Assembly (NCBI RefSeq): GCF_000763385.1
Contig: NZ_JQFA01000002.1
Span: 372,001-436,000, forward strand
Direction: 5' to 3'
Origin: Leptolyngbya sp. KIOST-1
GTDB lineage: Bacteria > Cyanobacteriota > Cyanobacteriia > Phormidesmidales > Phormidesmidaceae
Length of the DNA stretch: 64,000 nt
The notes under the pieces are model-generated. The model did not search any database. It was not told where the DNA came from and was given only the letters and a program-made list of their open reading frames with translations. The stretch's first letter is position 1. Every line of letters starts with the position of its first letter. Position numbers and translations under genes: made by a program. Positions 18,451 through 27,088 of this stretch are shown here, in pieces.

Positions 18451-19746
18451 TCAGTCCCCTAAGACCTCCAGGACCGTCTTGGGCTGTAGCTTTTGCTTAA
18501 ACCACACCACCTGGGCGGGAATGTTCGCCATATTCACGCCGGCATTCTCCAGGTTGAGCCGTTCGGACACCGCCAGAATCAGGTTGTCGCGGCCCGAGTT
18601 GCGCACCTGGGCAAACTTTTTGCGCAGATACTCGGGCCGCCAGTAGCCGACAATCTCCAGCAAATACTCCCGCCCGTCGGGGTGTACCAGGCGAAAGTCA
18701 GGGATCATTACGCTGCCGGGCAGGGGCACCAGATCGACCTCCCGCTCCAGCTTCCAGGCGGTCTTGGCCGGCCAGCGATTGACAAAGGACTCTTCGATCA
18801 GGCTGTCGTAGGTCTTGCCGGGGGGGTAGTGGGTGACCAGGCCGCAGTCGCTGTCGAGGGTAAACTGGCGCGGCTTTACCTGCTGGGTGTAGCTGTCTTT
18901 CATCTGCAGAGTTGCCGTCAGCCGCCACTTGCTGACGTGCAGAATGGCGGGGATCAGCTTGGCGATGTCTACCCCGTAGCGCGTGCTGGGCTTGAACAAA
19001 CTGGCGGGGCCGTCGATGGTGATGGTAAACCCACAGTCGGCGTCCCCCTCGATGTAGGTCATCAGCCGAAACAGCTTCAGGTAGCGAAACATCAGCTTGT
19101 ACTCGCCCGGATCGTTGCGGTACAGGTGCATGACCAGGTCGCTGGCTTTGTAGAAAACGCCCTGGGTCTGGGACAGGTTGTAGCGGTGAATCAGCGCCTC
19201 GGGCGTGGGGGCCTCAAACTCAGTCAGGATGTGGTTGTCCTGGCGATCGGCGTAGAGCCCCTGGCGCAACTCCGCGATGGATACCTCCCGGCCCAGTTCC
19301 TCCGACAGCTGTTGCCCCAGGCTGGCCAGGGTGGCCTGGGTCGCGGCGGCGGCGGGGACGCCCTGGGCCGCCAGCGCAAACACCCGTCGCCGTAGCGCGA
19401 TCGGCTCCAGGGGACTGACGACATCAAAGGTGGCAAAGCTGTTGCGCAAAATGTGGGCCAGCCCCCGCTTGATGCGGTAGTTGGTGTCTTCCCCTTCCAG
19501 GTCCTGGAGCTGGCGGTTGAGGTCCCCCTGGGTGTGGCCCACCTGCTGCTGAAATAGGGCAATCAGGTCGGCAGCGATCGCCCGGTTCTCCCCGTCCAGC
19601 TTCAGTCGCTTGGGCTGTAGCCCCTCCCCCTGGTACCGATAGATGAGTAGCTCACTGGGTAACGTTGGTCTCACCCCCTGGGCGCGTTTGAGTGGGCAGT
19701 TGGCTCTAAGATTGAGGCACAGAGACGGGGGGCAGGTTCGAGTCAT
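18451..19746 (-). CDS. DUF790 (Bax1-like) nuclease family protein
   Basis: DUF790 proteins include archaeal Bax1, a nuclease that works with the XPB helicase. Here the N-terminal domain begins LPSELLIYRYQGEGLQPKRL, the standard start of the family. The C-terminal part has the nuclease-like segment VMIPDFRLVHPDGREYLLEIVGYWRPEYLRKKF (about residues 360-400 of the frame), which fits a PD-(D/E)XK-type core with D, E and K. The frame opens at a GTG at 19770; I use the ATG at 19746 (431 residues), while a GTG at 19674 would begin exactly at the domain. No XPB-like helicase is adjacent. It is divergent from the alpha/beta hydrolase. Confidence 0.8.
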   Translation of the reverse strand: MTRTCPPSLCLNLRANCPLKRAQGVRPTLPSELLIYRYQGEGLQPKRLKLDGENRAIAADLIALFQQQVGHTQGDLNRQLQDLEGEDTNYRIKRGLAHILRNSFATFDVVSPLEPIALRRRVFALAAQGVPAAAATQATLASLGQQLSEELGREVSIAELRQGLYADRQDNHILTEFEAPTPEALIHRYNLSQTQGVFYKASDLVMHLYRNDPGEYKLMFRYLKLFRLMTYIEGDADCGFTITIDGPASLFKPSTRYGVDIAKLIPAILHVSKWRLTATLQMKDSYTQQVKPRQFTLDSDCGLVTHYPPGKTYDSLIEESFVNRWPAKTAWKLEREVDLVPLPGSVMIPDFRLVHPDGREYLLEIVGYWRPEYLRKKFAQVRNSGRDNLILAVSERLNLENAGVNMANIPAQVVWFKQKLQPKTVLEVLGD

Positions 19747-19796
19747 CTCCCCCGATTGCCCTGACCCCACCGCCCTGCATCTTACCGGATAGGACC

Positions 19797-20702
19797 ATGC
19801 TTAACTTCCAACCCCCCGGCTTTATTCAGCAGGCGCTAGCCACCGACCTTGGGGTAATGGCCTACTACACCCCCGGGGGCTGGCCCTGGCAGCGGGAGCA
19901 TGATGCCCCCCGCCCGACCCTGGTGTTTCTCCACAGTCTGGGGGGCGGTTCCTCCGCCTTCGAGTGGTCCAGGGTCTACGCCGCCTTTGGCGCTACCCAC
20001 CGGGTGATCGCCCCCGACCTGATCGGCTGGGGCCAGTCCACCCACCCCGCCCGCGCCTACGCCGTGGAGGACTATTTTGGCATGATCACCCATCTGCTGG
20101 AGGCGGTGGCCGAACCGCCAGCCCTGGTGGTCGCCACCTCCCTCACCGCAGGGGTGGTGATTCGCCTGGCGGGTCTACGGCCCGATCTGTTCAGGGGTCT
20201 GTTTCTGGTGTCGCCCTCCGGCAACAGCGACTTTGGCCGCGACTACAGGGCCAGCCTGCCCGCTTTGCTGGCCAGCACCCCTGGGGTAGACAAGCTGCTG
20301 TACCAGGTGGGGGCAGCGAACGAACTGGCGGTGCGATCGTTTCTTTCGACGTTTTTGTTTGCCGACGCCCGCCGCCTCACCCCAGACATCGTGCAGGCCT
20401 ACCTGAGCTGCACCCAGCAGCCCAACGCCGAATATGCCGCCCTGGCATCCCTGAATGGGGACATCAGCTTTGACCTGGCGCACTATATCGGCCAGCTCCA
20501 GACGCCGACCACGGTGGTACTGGGGGCCGGGTCACGGTTTTCGGCCCCAGCCCTGGTGAAGCGGTTGGCCAGTCTCAATCCCAACGCCGTGCAGCGGGTG
20601 ATTGAAATCCCTGACTCAGGCGTGCTGCCCCACCTGGAGCACCCCGCCGTGGTGGTGGGTTTGCTGCGCCAGTTTCTCGCCGCCCACCGCCAAGAGCCCT
20701 GA
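19797..20702 (+). CDS. Alpha/beta hydrolase
   Basis: The 301-residue protein has the usual hydrolase landmarks: FLHSLGGGSSAFEW (oxyanion region, about 42-55), VIAPDLIGWGQSTHP (strand and loop before the nucleophile), the nucleophile elbow LVVATSLTAG with Ser115, and a C-terminal histidine in LPHLEHPAVVVGLLRQF. The elbow is not the standard G-x-S-x-G: glycines are replaced by alanine and threonine. This still fits related cyanobacterial hydrolases of unknown substrate. No transport or metabolic partner is adjacent, so the substrate cannot be inferred. Confidence 0.85.
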   Translation: MLNFQPPGFIQQALATDLGVMAYYTPGGWPWQREHDAPRPTLVFLHSLGGGSSAFEWSRVYAAFGATHRVIAPDLIGWGQSTHPARAYAVEDYFGMITHLLEAVAEPPALVVATSLTAGVVIRLAGLRPDLFRGLFLVSPSGNSDFGRDYRASLPALLASTPGVDKLLYQVGAANELAVRSFLSTFLFADARRLTPDIVQAYLSCTQQPNAEYAALASLNGDISFDLAHYIGQLQTPTTVVLGAGSRFSAPALVKRLASLNPNAVQRVIEIPDSGVLPHLEHPAVVVGLLRQFLAAHRQEP

Positions 20703-20730
20703 TTCCCAGCACCCTGGGTACTCGCCGGGC

Positions 20731-21297
20731 TCAGTTTCGCGCCAGCCACTTCTGGCCGTTGAGCCGCCGTAGGGTAAAGAGCACCAGCAGGTCCAGGGTA
20801 ATTTTGCGCTCGTCACCCATGAACTGCTCAATGGTGCTGGGCTGGGAGCCTTTGTCGGCGAAGTAGAACAGCTTGGGGCTCGAAATGTCGTCTTTAGTAA
20901 AGGCAATGTTAAACTGGCGGTCGCCCCGCTGCCATTTGCCCTTCACATGCCAGTAGTTCTCCCCATCGCTGACGCCAAAAACGCCCAGGGGCTGCTGGTC
21001 AAGGGTGAGCTGAATATCCTCAAGGCCCTTTTCCTTCAGCGCCGTCTCCAGGGAGGGAATAAAGTGCTGCTCAATGAATTCGGTGAAGGGCTTATCTTCT
21101 AGCGCGGGTGGCTTTTCTTTTTTAGCCGCTTTGGGCGCTGCCGCCCCAGCCTCTGTCTTGGACGCCTTGGGGGGGGCCTTGGCCGCCGCTTTAGGGGTAG
21201 ACTCTGCTGCCTCTGACGTTTCTGCGGCGGCCGCGCCCTCTGGCGGCTTGGCGTCTGCCGTAGGGGTTGTCTCGTCAGCCATCTTTTCGTCAGCCAT
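20731..21297 (-). CDS. DUF2996 family protein
   Basis: The 188-residue product has a long Ala/Lys/Pro-rich, disordered N-terminal part (1-65, like a histone tail) and a conserved C-terminal domain (about 70-188) with FIEQHFIPSLETALKEKG, GENYWHVKGKWQRGDRQFNIAF, KLFYFADKGSQPSTIEQFMGDERKITLDLLVLFTLRRLNGQKWL. This is DUF2996, a domain I know only from cyanobacteria and plastid-bearing organisms, of unknown role. It is convergent with the hydrolase gene and divergent from TraX. Confidence 0.85.
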   Translation of the reverse strand: MADEKMADETTPTADAKPPEGAAAAETSEAAESTPKAAAKAPPKASKTEAGAAAPKAAKKEKPPALEDKPFTEFIEQHFIPSLETALKEKGLEDIQLTLDQQPLGVFGVSDGENYWHVKGKWQRGDRQFNIAFTKDDISSPKLFYFADKGSQPSTIEQFMGDERKITLDLLVLFTLRRLNGQKWLARN

Positions 21298-21452
21298 AAA
21301 CCGAAAACCTAAAACAGCAACAGGGGCGAACTCGGCGGGCTGAGCCCCAGGCCCAGTTCTTCCCTATATTACCATCCAGCCTTCGGCCAGTGGTCTGCTC
21401 CCTCGCGCTGTGGTACACCGAAAGGGCCGATGCAGAACCAACCGTGCCGCCC

Positions 21453-22094
21453 ATGCAGAGCCCGTCGCCCAGGGGGCTGACCAGCTACCACATCAAGCTT
21501 CTGGCGGCGTTGACCATGCTGATAGACCATGTTGGCCTGGTCTTTTTCCCAGAGATGACGGGCTTTCGCATCATTGGGCGGATCAGCTTTCCCCTATTTG
21601 TCTGGCTGCTGGTGCAGGGCGAGGCCCATACCCGAGATGTGGGCCGCTACGGCCTGCGGCTGGCGGCCCTGGGCATCGTATCGCAGCCAATCTACCAGCT
21701 GACCTTCAACACCACCGGGCTCAATATTTTGTTTGAGCTGCTTCTGGGCCTGGGCTGTCTGCGGTTGGCCCGCCGGGTCCCGCAGCTGCAGCTGCCGATC
21801 TGGCTGTGCGGGGCAGCGCTATCCGAGCTGTTGAACATGGGCTACGGCAGCTACGGCATTGGCCTGGTGTTTCTGACCCGCTACTTTCGCCCCAAGCTGC
21901 TGTGGATGGTGGCGTGGATCGGGTTTCACCTGGCCTGGGCCTGGTTTGTCGGGCCGTTTCAGCTCCCCGCGATCGCGGTGCCGCTGCTGTTCTGGCTGGC
22001 CAACGGCGAGCGGGGAGCGAAAGCCCGCTGGTTCTACGCCTTTTACCCCGGCCACCTGGCCCTGCTGTGGCTGATCCAGCGGGCCGGGGCATAG
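21453..22094 (+). CDS. TraX-family membrane protein
   Basis: The protein has about eight short hydrophobic helices and the TraX signature near its start: YHIKLLAALTMLIDHVGLVFFP, followed by RIIGRISFPLFVWLLVQG. TraX of the F plasmid acetylates pilin; chromosomal cyanobacterial homologues have no known role, and nothing here suggests conjugation. I take the ATG at 21453 (213 residues); the frame is open to 21390, but the extra residues look like read-in intergenic sequence and have no homology to the family start. Confidence 0.85.
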   Translation: MQSPSPRGLTSYHIKLLAALTMLIDHVGLVFFPEMTGFRIIGRISFPLFVWLLVQGEAHTRDVGRYGLRLAALGIVSQPIYQLTFNTTGLNILFELLLGLGCLRLARRVPQLQLPIWLCGAALSELLNMGYGSYGIGLVFLTRYFRPKLLWMVAWIGFHLAWAWFVGPFQLPAIAVPLLFWLANGERGAKARWFYAFYPGHLALLWLIQRAGA

Positions 22095-22112
22095 GCGAGT
22101 GAACCCGCTCAC

Positions 22113-22277
22113 CTACAAAAAGTGGTCGATCGCCACGGCGGACACGGCGGCAAAGGCGGTGATGGCGAGGCCGACCAGGGGATTTTGCCCCTGGGCGACG
22201 GCGAAGGAGGTGATGATGCCAGCGCCCAGGGCCGCGATCGCCACGGAGCCAATCCAGTCTTTTTGAAGGTTATGCAT
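22113..22277 (-). CDS. Small hydrophobic membrane protein (54 residues)
   Basis: A short frame from the ATG at 22277 encodes MHNLQKDWIGSVAIAALGAG, a second hydrophobic stretch (LVGLAITAFAAVSAVAIDHFL) and a TAG at 22113. It has two likely transmembrane helices joined by a short AQGQNP loop, codon use like its neighbours, and two HIP1-type GCGATCG sites within it. It is convergent with TraX and lies 18 bases from its stop. I believe it is real because its composition and topology are protein-like across the whole frame, but no Shine-Dalgarno is visible and no function is known. Confidence 0.6.
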   Translation of the reverse strand: MHNLQKDWIGSVAIAALGAGIITSFAVAQGQNPLVGLAITAFAAVSAVAIDHFL

Positions 22278-22473
22278 GGGGTCTTAAAGGAGTTTGCTAG
22301 GGAACTGGTCAGGTCAGAGACGGCGGCTGACAGCGCTGCATAGCTCTCTGCCCCGGCTCATTCCATCCGTTTTTCGACCCCTACGCTATCACTCCACCCT
22401 GGCACATCTGAGAACCAGCGGCAGAAGCGCAACCAAGCTTAAGGCTTAGTTAGGTTTGTTAACATTTTCCTAA

Positions 22474-22938
22474 TTACTCGGTGCGACGGGTGTTCCCCGC
22501 CTTCACCCAGCCCTCCTGGCCGTTCGACACCACTCGCACCTTGACCCACGCCTGGTCGTCGGGCTCCTCCAGCACCACCACCGCTTCGTTGACATCCACC
22601 CCGCCCACCTGGGGATAGTTAACCCCAGGGCCTTCCCGCATCACCAGGCCAATGGGCTGTACCACCACGGCATTGTAGGCCCCGTCCTCTAGCTCGGGTT
22701 CGGGGGCAGCCGGGGCCTCGGCCACCGGCTCGGGGGCCGCTGGGATGGCCTCGGGGGCCGCCTCGGGCTCAACCTGCGCCGCCGTGGGCATCTCGTCGCC
22801 GTAGAGGGGCTTGGGCGGCAGCACCGAGAGGCGACCCATGAAGTAGCGGGCGGTGGCCACCCCAGCCATCGACAGCAAAATTAGGGCAACCGCAATGCCC
22901 AAAATTAACTTGGAAAGGCCAATGAAAAATCCTTTCAT
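22474..22938 (-). CDS. Membrane-anchored SH3b-domain protein
   Basis: From the ATG at 22938 (154 residues) the protein has an N-terminal membrane anchor (KLILGIAVALILLSMAGVATARYFMG), a Pro/Ala/Glu-rich spacer (about 50-88) and a bacterial SH3 domain (about 90-150) with VVQPIGLVMREGPGVNYPQVGGV, EAVVVLEE and WVKVRVVSNGQEGWVKAGN. Such proteins face the periplasm and often bind peptidoglycan. The frame is open to 22953 but the MACPP extension is unlikely. It lies downstream of ycf46 on the same strand with 53 bases between, so the two may form one unit. Confidence 0.8.
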   Translation of the reverse strand: MKGFFIGLSKLILGIAVALILLSMAGVATARYFMGRLSVLPPKPLYGDEMPTAAQVEPEAAPEAIPAAPEPVAEAPAAPEPELEDGAYNAVVVQPIGLVMREGPGVNYPQVGGVDVNEAVVVLEEPDDQAWVKVRVVSNGQEGWVKAGNTRRTE

Positions 22939-22991
22939 AGGTGGGCAGGCCAAAACGTGTTTACAGCTAGCTAATGGTACAGCACCCCTCG

Positions 22992-24515
22992 CTAATCGGC
23001 ATCGGGTAGGGTGGGGCGAAACCGCTGCTCTAGCCCAACCGTGCGAGAGGCCATCCGCGCTTTACCCGCTGCGGCCCAGGCCTGGAGGGCCTCGACCTGT
23101 TCCTGGGCGGTGCGGGCCAGGGGCACCATTTCGCTGGCGGCGGCCAGAATGTCGTCGGTGGTAAAGTCGCGGTTCTGGCTGAAGCCCAGGTGCATGGCCT
23201 CGACAATGGCCTGCTCGATCTCCGCCCCCGAAAAGTCGGGGGTTTCGTAGGCCAGCCGGGGAATGTCAAAATTCTTCAGGCTGTGGGGCCGCAGGCGGGA
23301 GAGGTGCACCTCAAAAATGGCCTGGCGATCGCTCTGGGTCGGCAAGCCAACAAAGAAAATTTCGTCGAAGCGGCCCCGGCGCAGCATCTCGGGAGGCAGC
23401 GCCTGAATGTTGTTGGCGGTGGCTACCACAAACACGGGCGAGGTTTTCTCGGCCATCCAGGTGATGAAGGTGCCAAACACGCGGCTGGCGGTACCCGCAT
23501 CGCTGCGACCGTCCATACCTGCGAAGGCTTTATCGATTTCGTCAATCCACAGCACGCAGGGGGCCAGGGCCTCGGCCAGCTGAATCATCTGGCGGGTGCG
23601 GGCCTCAGACTCGCCCACCAGGCCGCCAAACAGACGACCGACGTCGAGGCGCAGCAGGGGCAGGTGCCAGTGGTGGGCGATCGCCTTGGCGGTGAGCGAC
23701 TTGCCCGTGCCCTGAATGCCCAGCAGCAGCAGCCCGCGCGGGTGGGGCAGGCCGTACTGACGGGCCTTCTCTGAGAATGCGGCCCCCCGCGATCGCAGCC
23801 AGTCTTTGAGGTTGTCCAGGCCGCCAATGTCAGAGATTTGCTCCCTGGCGGGGTAGTAGTCGAGAATCTGGGTCTGGCGAATGCTCTGGCGCTTTTCGTC
23901 GAGGATCAGGTCGAGGTCGTTGGGGTCAAAGGCTCCGTGGTAGGCGATCGCCCGGGCCAGCACCCGCCGAATTCGCTCCAGGGACAGCCCCTGACAGGTG
24001 CGCACCACCTCCTCCAGCATCCCCCCCGACAGGTCGGTGGTGGTAGCGCTCAAGAGCTGCTGCACCTCCTGGCGAATGGCCGCGACATCGGGCAGGGTAA
24101 ACTCCAGCACCGTAATCGTTTCGCTCAGCTCGTCGGGAACGGTGAGCTGGGCCGACAAAATCACCAGGGTTTTGGGCTGGGCCTTGAGGCGGCGGGCCAG
24201 GTTGCGCAGTTTGCGAGAGACGGCAATGTCGTCTAAAAACCGATGAAAGTCGCGCAGTACAAAGACAGCCGGAGCAGTGGCAGGCAGCTTTTCAACTAGC
24301 TCCAGGGCCTGCAGAGGGTTGCGCTTGCCAAAGCCCGCGTCGTTGAGGTTGCCCTGGTAGCCATCGACAAAGTCCCAGGTGTAGAGGGCACGGTTGCCCT
24401 GGGCCGCGGCGCAAGCGGCAATGTCGGCCTCGGCCCGCTCCTCTTCGGCGGTGGCGATGTAGACGATCGGGTAGCGGGCGCGGATGAGCAGACCCAGTTC
24501 ATCGATAAAGCTCAT
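22992..24515 (-). CDS. ycf46: Ycf46-type AAA+ ATPase
   Basis: The 507-residue protein has an N-terminal domain that resembles a degenerate AAA fold (about 1-200, with [13 protein letters not shown]) and a canonical AAA+ module (about 225-450) with Walker [19 protein letters not shown], Walker [13 protein letters not shown], the second-region [16 protein letters not shown] arginine finger and sensor blocks. Ycf46 proteins are conserved in cyanobacteria and some plastids and have been linked to photosynthesis and CO2 use. All catalytic residues are present, so it should hydrolyse ATP and remodel a protein partner; the partner is unknown here. Confidence 0.93.
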   Translation of the reverse strand: MSFIDELGLLIRARYPIVYIATAEEERAEADIAACAAAQGNRALYTWDFVDGYQGNLNDAGFGKRNPLQALELVEKLPATAPAVFVLRDFHRFLDDIAVSRKLRNLARRLKAQPKTLVILSAQLTVPDELSETITVLEFTLPDVAAIRQEVQQLLSATTTDLSGGMLEEVVRTCQGLSLERIRRVLARAIAYHGAFDPNDLDLILDEKRQSIRQTQILDYYPAREQISDIGGLDNLKDWLRSRGAAFSEKARQYGLPHPRGLLLLGIQGTGKSLTAKAIAHHWHLPLLRLDVGRLFGGLVGESEARTRQMIQLAEALAPCVLWIDEIDKAFAGMDGRSDAGTASRVFGTFITWMAEKTSPVFVVATANNIQALPPEMLRRGRFDEIFFVGLPTQSDRQAIFEVHLSRLRPHSLKNFDIPRLAYETPDFSGAEIEQAIVEAMHLGFSQNRDFTTDDILAAASEMVPLARTAQEQVEALQAWAAAGKARMASRTVGLEQRFRPTLPDAD

Positions 24516-24663
24516 GGGGCCAGGTTGAGAATCGGGCGGGCAGGCTAAGTTTACTCTCCCAGCCTATAGGATTTTGGCCAGCCGCGGCCCCCGGCTAGGG
24601 GCCTTAAGCAACAAACCCTGATCCAAACTCTGAGGCGCGAGTTCCCCAGCAGGGAGGCCAGAC

Positions 24664-24697
24664 GCCCTAGCCTGTCATTTGCCCTAGCCTGTCATTT
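24664..24697. repeat. Perfect tandem duplication of a 17-mer
   Basis: GCCCTAGCCTGTCATTT occurs twice in a row without any mismatch, which suggests a recent slippage or duplication event. Confidence 0.8.
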
Positions 24698-24832
24698 GTT
24701 CGTCACCCTCTCCCCGCCAGGGGGCTAGTGGGGGCGCCAAGGTCTACCTCGTGGGGGGACCTCTCTACGGCGGTGCTCGCCTTCAAGTCGAGCGGAGAGG
24801 CTGTTCGCCAAAAAGCTTCTGGCTAAGCTCCC

Positions 24833-24861
24833 ACGAAATTTTAACGAAGCCTAAATTTCGT
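24833..24861. repeat. 9-bp inverted repeat ACGAAATTT / AAATTTCGT
   Basis: ACGAAATTT (24833-24841) and its exact reverse complement (24853-24861) flank an 11-base spacer. It could be an operator or a weak hairpin; there is no T-tract. Confidence 0.4.
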
Positions 24862-25348
24862 ATTCCCATATACATAAAGCCAGGATAAATCAGTTTATGT
24901 TGCCTCTGCATACTGAATACCGCACTTTTTTGATCCGGAATTCAGGGAAGTTATTGGAGCATCTTTTCCGACTTCGGGCTTGCTGCACAAGTTCTGATTT
25001 TTGCTTGAAAACCATCTATTTTTAGGGCTTTGCGGCGATCGCATTTTCTTGATTCCTGTGTTCGACAATAGTTTAAGGAATAATTAAGGAGTTCTGTTTT
25101 TCACCCTTTATGTGAGATTTTTTACGGAAAATCTAACGCGCTTTTGGTCAAAAATTGTTTTCTTAAAACGCCAGTTGACTGATCAATCCTGGCCGGTTTG
25201 CTGGTGAGATGGATGGCTATGCCTAGGGTTTAGCTACTCGAATTTGGTTTCCGCTTGAATTGATTTATTCGTCAGGCAATTTTGTCAGGCAATTTTTCTG
25301 TTCAGCAGTTTTATTTTCGATTTAGTCCACTTGAGGAGATTCCGGTTT

Positions 25349-27055
25349 ATGCCCCGTTCTGCCCCCACCTGGTCGTCCTTTGGCCGCCGTCGGTTTATCA
25401 AGTTTGCCTCTGGCATTGGGGTCGGCTTTGCCCTGTCGGTCACCACCCTCTCCGCCTGTCAGCCAACGACCACCGTAACCGACGCTCCAGGGGCACCCGC
25501 AGAAGCGGCCAGCGGCGGCACCATCCGCATTGGCATGACCGCCTCCGACATCCCATTGACCGGGGGAGCCCCCAACTCCGGGTTTGAAGGGGTGCGCTTC
25601 ACCGGCATGACCCTCTACGATGCCCTGGTCACCTGGGATTTATCGCTGGACGATCGCCCTGCTCCCCTTGTCCCTCAGTTGGCCACCTCCTGGTCGGTGG
25701 ACGAGAACGACCCCCGGGTCTGGACGTTTGAACTGCGCCAGGGCGTTAAGTTCCACGACGGGTCTGACTTCAACGCCGATGCGGTGGTGTTCAACTTCGA
25801 GAAAATCTTCGACGAAAATGCCCCCCACTACGATGCCCAGCAGTCGGCCCAGGTGGTAGCCCGGATTCCGGCCTACGAGAGCATCCGCAAGGTGGACGAC
25901 TACACCGTTGAAATCACCACCAAAACCCCCAATTCGCTGCTGATTAACCAACTGCCCTTCATGTTCTTCTCCAGTCCCGCCCACTACGAGGCTCTGGGGG
26001 GTGACTGGGCTGCCTTCGCCGCCGACCCCTCGGGCACCGGTCCCTTCATGCTGGAACAACTGGTGCCTCGAGAGCGGGCCGTGCTGGTGCCCAACCCCAA
26101 CTACTGGGATGAGAGCCGTATGGCCCGGGCCGATCGCATCGAGTTGATTCCCATCCCCGAGGGCACTACCCGCGCCAACGCTTTGCTGGCCGGAGAAGTG
26201 GACTGGATCGAAGCGCCTCCGGCCGATACCCTGGCTATGCTGGAAGGCCGCGGCTTCACCATCACTCGCAACGGCTACCCCCACCTCTGGCCCTGGCAGT
26301 TCAGCTTTGTAGAAGGCTCCCCCTGGACCGACAAGCGCATTCGCCAGGCCGCTAACCTGGCCATCAACCGTGAGGAAATCCAGGCGCTGCTGGGGGGCAA
26401 CATGGTGCCAGCCCAGGGCATTTTGCTACCCGACGACCCGGCCTTTGGCAACCCCGCCTTTGAGGTCACCTACGACCCCGATCGGGCCCTGGAGCTGCTG
26501 GAGGAAGCGGGCTACGGCCCCGACAACCCAGTCAACGTAAAAATGCTGATCTCCTCCTCGGGCTCGGGGCAGATGCAGCCCCTGCCCATGAACGAGTTGA
26601 TCCAGCAGCAGTTGGCCGCGGTGGGCATCAACGTCGATTTTGAGGTGATGGTGTGGGAGACCCTGTTTGACAACTGGCGGCAGGGCGCCCAGCACGCCGA
26701 CTCCCGCGGTGCCCACGGCACCAATATCACCTTTGCCACCCACGACCCCTTCGCCGCCATCCTGCGCTTCATGGCCTCCGAGAGCGTACCGCCCAACTCC
26801 CTCAACTGGGGCTACTACAGCAACCCCGAGGTGGACGCCCTGATCCAGGAGCTCCAGCTGGCTTTTGATCCCGATGAGAACCTGCGGGTTTACCAGCAGC
26901 TCCACGAGGTTCTGGTGGAGGATGCCCCCTTCCTATTTGTCGCCCACGATGTCGGTCCCAGAGCCATGCGCAGTGAGATCACGGGCTTTACCCAGGCCAA
27001 GAGCTGGTTCCAGGATATTACACCGATCTCCATGGGTCAGGTAGCCAGACAGTAG
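25349..27055 (+). CDS. Peptide-type ABC transporter substrate-binding lipoprotein (SBP family 5)
   Basis: The ATG at 25349 has GAGGAG ten bases upstream and is preferred to a TTG at 25331; the product has 568 residues. The N-terminus shows a twin-arginine-like motif (GRRRFIKFASG), a hydrophobic core and a lipobox LSAC, so export by Tat and lipid anchoring are likely. The rest is a large Dpp/Opp/Gsi-type binding protein with GMTLYDALVTWD, VWTFELRQGVKFHDGSDFNADAVVFNFEKI and TGPFMLEQLVPRERAVLVPNPNYW blocks. It delivers a peptide, glutathione-like or other amide-rich compound to the permeases encoded next. It heads a five-gene transporter unit. Confidence 0.93.
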   Translation: MPRSAPTWSSFGRRRFIKFASGIGVGFALSVTTLSACQPTTTVTDAPGAPAEAASGGTIRIGMTASDIPLTGGAPNSGFEGVRFTGMTLYDALVTWDLSLDDRPAPLVPQLATSWSVDENDPRVWTFELRQGVKFHDGSDFNADAVVFNFEKIFDENAPHYDAQQSAQVVARIPAYESIRKVDDYTVEITTKTPNSLLINQLPFMFFSSPAHYEALGGDWAAFAADPSGTGPFMLEQLVPRERAVLVPNPNYWDESRMARADRIELIPIPEGTTRANALLAGEVDWIEAPPADTLAMLEGRGFTITRNGYPHLWPWQFSFVEGSPWTDKRIRQAANLAINREEIQALLGGNMVPAQGILLPDDPAFGNPAFEVTYDPDRALELLEEAGYGPDNPVNVKMLISSSGSGQMQPLPMNELIQQQLAAVGINVDFEVMVWETLFDNWRQGAQHADSRGAHGTNITFATHDPFAAILRFMASESVPPNSLNWGYYSNPEVDALIQELQLAFDPDENLRVYQQLHEVLVEDAPFLFVAHDVGPRAMRSEITGFTQAKSWFQDITPISMGQVARQ

Positions 27056-27088
27056 CGCGGAATCGATTCATCTCTGTAGGAAACGCCC

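Larger units (their letters stand above)
24516..25348. other. 833-bp intergenic region between ycf46 and the peptide-ABC operon
   Basis: This divergent spacer becomes AT-rich toward its right half (about 24840-25330), unlike the GC-rich genes around it. It contains a tandem 17-mer and a 9-bp inverted repeat (entered separately) but no frame longer than a few dozen codons, no tRNA and no clear riboswitch. It is a plausible site for operon control of the importer downstream. Confidence 0.45.

Noticed and set aside
21390..21452. A longer TraX start
   Set aside because: The added residues are not typical of the family and no ribosome site supports them.
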